Shown here: positions 15,406-17,909 of the stretch, piece by piece
Layout: every line of letters begins with the position of its first letter
Position numbering within the stretch: position 1 is the first letter of the stretch
From: J061 sp003695725 [NCBI: Candidatus Schekmanbacteria bacterium]
GTDB lineage: Bacteria > Schekmanbacteria > GWA2-38-11
Assembly: GCA_003695725.1 (NCBI GenBank)
Contig: RFHX01000130.1
Span: 1 to 17,909 of the forward strand
Length of the DNA: 17,909 nucleotides
Direction of reading: 5' to 3'
Translations under genes and position numbers: made by a program
The notes under the pieces: model-generated
Database searches by the model: none
Seen by the model: the letters and a program-made list of their open reading frames with translations, nothing else
Told to the model about the DNA's origin: nothing

Positions 15406-16440
15406 TTAAGTAAGTGAAGCAGTCATAAATTGCTCCACTTCAGATTTTGAAACTAAATTCTTGGCTAACAATTCTTTGATTGCCTGGTCCATTGTTTGCA
15501 TTCCAAATTTTTGGCTTGTTTGTATTATTGACGGTATTTGCGAAATCTTTGCCTCTCTTATTAGATTCCTGATAGCAGGAGTACCTATCATTATTTCAAG
15601 TGCCGCAACCCGTCCCTGACCGTCTTTTCTTTTGAATAGGTGCTGTGTGATTACCGCCTGAATAGATTCCGAAAACATTGCCCTAATCTGTCCCTGTTGC
15701 GCGGCAGGGAAAACATCGATGATTCTGTCTACTGTTTTTGGCGCGCTGGATGTATGAAGTGTCCCAAAAACAAGATGTCCTGTTTCTGCCGCAGTAAGGG
15801 CAAGCTGTATAGTCTCGAGGTCTCTCATTTCACCAACGAGAATTATATCAGGGTCTTCTCTGAGTGCTGACCTTAGTGCATTTGCGAAACTGTGTGTATG
15901 TGGTCCAAGCTCTCTTTGGTTAATGATACAATTCTTTGTTTTGTGGACAAATTCGATCGGATCTTCAATAGTAAGTATATGACCTTTGCGCTCTGAATTT
16001 ATAAGGTCTATCATAGCGGCAAGTGTTGTCGATTTACCGCTGCCTGTAGGCCCTGTTACAAGGACAAGGCCTTTTTCTTTTCTCGATATATCTGCCAGGA
16101 TTTTGGGGAGTTTCAATTCTTCTAATGATAAAATTTTTGTGGGAATTGTCCTAAACACTGCTGCAGGACCTCTATTTTGGAAAAAAGCATTAACCCTGAA
16201 ACGAGCAATATCTTTCATAGTTATTGAGAAATCTATTTCAAGGTTTTCTTCAAATTCTTTCCTCTGTTTATCATTAAAGATATCATAAAGCAGGTCATGA
16301 ACTTCTTCAGCTGAAAGAGCAGGCATTTCAATTTTTTCGATGTCGCCATGTATCCTAAGCATTGGTACTTCACCTGCGCTTATATGAATATCTGAAGCTC
16401 CCTGCTCATTTGCGAAAAGAAGAAGTTCGGAAATATCCAT
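15406..16440 (-). CDS. pilT: Type IV pilus retraction ATPase PilT
   Basis: A 344-residue PilT, the canonical length. The N-terminal PAS-like domain (MDISELLLFANEQGASDIHIS) leads to the RecA-like core. Walker A is GPTGSGKST (130-138), the Asp box is IEDPIEF (158-164), Walker B is LVGEMRD (201-207) and the His box is GHLVFGTLHTS (221-231). The PilT-specific motif AIRNLIRE is fully kept at 289-296, followed by KISQIPSIIQTSQKFGMQTMDQ. It should power pilus retraction for twitching motility or DNA uptake. The structural and assembly pilus genes are not in the window. AGGAGG just upstream of the ATG fits well, and the promoter at 16489-16517 drives this gene and probably pilU and the YjbQ gene. Confidence 0.95.
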   Translation of the reverse strand: MDISELLLFANEQGASDIHISAGEVPMLRIHGDIEKIEMPALSAEEVHDLLYDIFNDKQRKEFEENLEIDFSITMKDIARFRVNAFFQNRGPAAVFRTIPTKILSLEELKLPKILADISRKEKGLVLVTGPTGSGKSTTLAAMIDLINSERKGHILTIEDPIEFVHKTKNCIINQRELGPHTHSFANALRSALREDPDIILVGEMRDLETIQLALTAAETGHLVFGTLHTSSAPKTVDRIIDVFPAAQQGQIRAMFSESIQAVITQHLFKRKDGQGRVAALEIMIGTPAIRNLIREAKISQIPSIIQTSQKFGMQTMDQAIKELLAKNLVSKSEVEQFMTASLT

Positions 16441-16488
16441 TTATAACCCTCCTTTTAAGGTAAACTTTTTCAGCTATATTGAATGTCA

Positions 16489-16517
16489 ATTATATTAAAA
16501 TGATATGTATTTGTCAT
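16489..16517 (-). promoter_or_regulatory. Sigma-70-like promoter of pilTU
   Basis: On the minus strand, ATGACA (16517-16512, five of six) and a perfect TATAAT (16494-16489) are separated by 17 bases. Transcription would start near 16482, about 40 bases before the pilT ATG. A second -35-like TTGACA lies immediately upstream (16523-16518) but is too far from the TATAAT. Confidence 0.65.
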
Positions 16518-16555
16518 TGTCAAGGAAATAGAAGAAATCATACATTAATTTTCTG

Positions 16556-17902
16556 TCAAATAAAGATATATCTTGCAAGGAAAAGTGCTGAAAAGAAATA
16601 AATCATCCAGTGAACATCTTTTCCTTTCCCTGAAATTGCTTTTAAGATGCAATATGAAATAAAACCAGCAGATATTCCTTCTGTTATGCTGAATGCATAT
16701 TGCATTACTGTGATTGTGAGAAATGAGGGTATTGCTTCTGTTATTTCAGCCCAATGGATTTTACTTACAGATTGAAACATCAAACAACCTACGATTATAA
16801 GGGAGGGGGCAAGGACAGGATAGAGAAATACGCCTTCCGATATTTCATATCCGCCTCCTATCATTTTGACTAAAGGATAAAAGAATAAAGAAAGAAGCAT
16901 CAAAATTCCTGTTACAATATTTGAAAGACCGGTACGTCCTCCTTCTGCAACACCTGCAGCACTTTCAATGTAGCAAGTAACTGTAGATGTACCAAGCAAA
17001 GTGCCGGTTGTAGTACCAATTGCATCGGCAAGTAATGCTTTTTCTGCATTTGGAAGCTTTCCATCCTTTAAAAGTCCTGCTCTGTCTGCTACTCCAACAA
17101 GTGTGCCGACCGTGTCAAACATTGCAAGTAGAAGAAATATTAAAATGACAGTAATAAATCCTTTTTGTTCAAACACAGAAAGAATATCCAATTTAAGAAA
17201 TGTTGGACTAATCGATGGAGGAAGACTTACTGCTCCCTGATATTTTACTATACCAAGAGGAATTCCTGCAACAGCAGTTGCAAGCATCCCCCAAAAGATT
17301 GCTCCGCTTATCCTCAATGACATCAGTATTGCAATGAGAAATGTTCCTCCAATCGATAGAAGAGTATATGATGCTTTGAGATTGCCTATTGTAACAAGAG
17401 TTCCCGGATTTCCTATCACAATTCCTCCCCATTGAAAACCTATAAATGCGATGAGCAGTCCTATACCCACAGCAATAGAATGTTTCAATGATTCAGGTAT
17501 TGCATTGAGAAGCTTTTCTCTTACTCCCCAGCGAGATATGATAATAAAGATTGCTCCTGCAGTGAAATTTGCGCCAAGTGCTGCTTGCCAAGGAAAATTC
17601 ATTCCTCCTATCGAGGCAGCGCCGCAAACTGTAAAAGCGAAGAAAAAATTATGCCCCATTGCAGGTGCCAAAGCAATAGGGTAATTGGCCATAAATGCCA
17701 TCAGAAAGGTAGCAATGGCGCTTGCTATACAGGTGGCTGTCATAACGGCGCCAAAATCCATTGCCGGACCATCGGGATTACTCAATATTGCGGGTTGAAC
17801 GAAGATTATATAGGAAAGGGTCATAAATGTTACAGTGCCGGCTGTTAATTCCTTTCTTATAGATGAACCTTTTTCTGAGATTTTAAATATTTTTTCCAAC
17901 AT
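16556..17902 (-). CDS. NCS2-family purine permease, AzgA type
   Basis: A 448-residue, largely membrane-embedded transporter of the AzgA/PbuG group, which import adenine, guanine or hypoxanthine with protons. The opening GSSIRKELTAGTVTFMTLSY is typical. The binding-site loop is LAPAMGHNFFFAF (78-90). The second signature, FDTVGTLVGVADRAG (262-276), lies in the substrate/proton region, and TSTVTCYIESAAGVAEGGRTG (305-325) is the AzgA hallmark. Around 12-14 membrane segments are visible and the length is complete. The ATG is seven bases from the window edge, so its ribosome-binding site and promoter cannot be seen. The family assignment is firm; the exact purine is not determined. Confidence 0.9.
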   Translation of the reverse strand: MLEKIFKISEKGSSIRKELTAGTVTFMTLSYIIFVQPAILSNPDGPAMDFGAVMTATCIASAIATFLMAFMANYPIALAPAMGHNFFFAFTVCGAASIGGMNFPWQAALGANFTAGAIFIIISRWGVREKLLNAIPESLKHSIAVGIGLLIAFIGFQWGGIVIGNPGTLVTIGNLKASYTLLSIGGTFLIAILMSLRISGAIFWGMLATAVAGIPLGIVKYQGAVSLPPSISPTFLKLDILSVFEQKGFITVILIFLLLAMFDTVGTLVGVADRAGLLKDGKLPNAEKALLADAIGTTTGTLLGTSTVTCYIESAAGVAEGGRTGLSNIVTGILMLLSLFFYPLVKMIGGGYEISEGVFLYPVLAPSLIIVGCLMFQSVSKIHWAEITEAIPSFLTITVMQYAFSITEGISAGFISYCILKAISGKGKDVHWMIYFFSALFLARYIFI

Positions 17903-17909
17903 TTATATA

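Noticed and set aside
16518-16559. Additional TTGACA hexamers upstream of pilT
   Set aside because: No -10 element lies at a workable distance from them; only the ATGACA/TATAAT pair fits.
1-17909. tRNA, rRNA, CRISPR, transposon or phage features
   Set aside because: No cloverleaf-like segment, regular repeat-spacer pattern, transposase or integrase gene, or terminal repeats were seen on either strand.

Overview
The window reads as part of the chromosome of an AT-rich, Gram-negative, probably anaerobic bacterium. The Gram-negative signs are an inner-membrane RND pump with a periplasmic adaptor, two lipoproteins, an exported DsbA-like protein and two twitching-motility ATPases. The anaerobic signs are a two-cluster ferredoxin paired with an aldehyde:ferredoxin oxidoreductase (AOR) relative, and a large flavin/iron-sulfur dehydrogenase. 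The mix suggests Desulfobacterota or an uncultivated neighbouring phylum, but nothing here fixes the taxon. No rRNA, tRNA, insertion sequence or CRISPR array was seen.

Layout. (1) 1-5740, plus strand: a MarR-family regulator, an RND adaptor, an RND pump and a membrane-anchored alpha/beta hydrolase, tightly spaced and apparently one operon. A perfect 11-bp inverted repeat overlaps the -35 element of the promoter and is a good candidate autorepressor site. No TolC-like outer-membrane channel is present. (2) 5741-6042: a gene-free stretch with a good sigma-70-like promoter next to the following gene. (3) 6043-7813, plus: a two-[4Fe-4S] ferredoxin and a shortened AOR homologue, closed by a clear intrinsic terminator. 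The AOR homologue keeps the cluster cysteines but has lost the usual pterin-binding signatures. This pair is the most unusual item in the window. (4) 7875-10520, minus: one 881-residue fusion of a flavin (GlcD-type) oxidase, a dicluster ferredoxin and a double CCG (GlcF/HdrB-type) module. (5) 10680-13667, plus: a DUF799/GNA1162-like lipoprotein, a crotonase of the MenB/BadI type, a small membrane protein, an unrecognised lipoprotein and a DsbA-like thioredoxin-fold protein. (6) 13748-16440, minus: pilT and pilU, with a YjbQ-family gene after them, behind a strong promoter. (7) 16556-17902, minus: an AzgA-type purine permease whose start codon lies seven bases from the window edge.

How the parts may work together. 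The first block is a self-regulated export system. The ferredoxin/AOR-like pair probably forms an electron-transfer complex, but whether it carries a tungsto- or molybdopterin is doubtful from sequence. The flavin/Fe-S fusion probably oxidises a 2-hydroxy acid and passes electrons to quinone or another carrier. PilT and PilU power retraction of type IV pili whose structural genes lie elsewhere. Most of the rest is ordinary housekeeping or envelope content.
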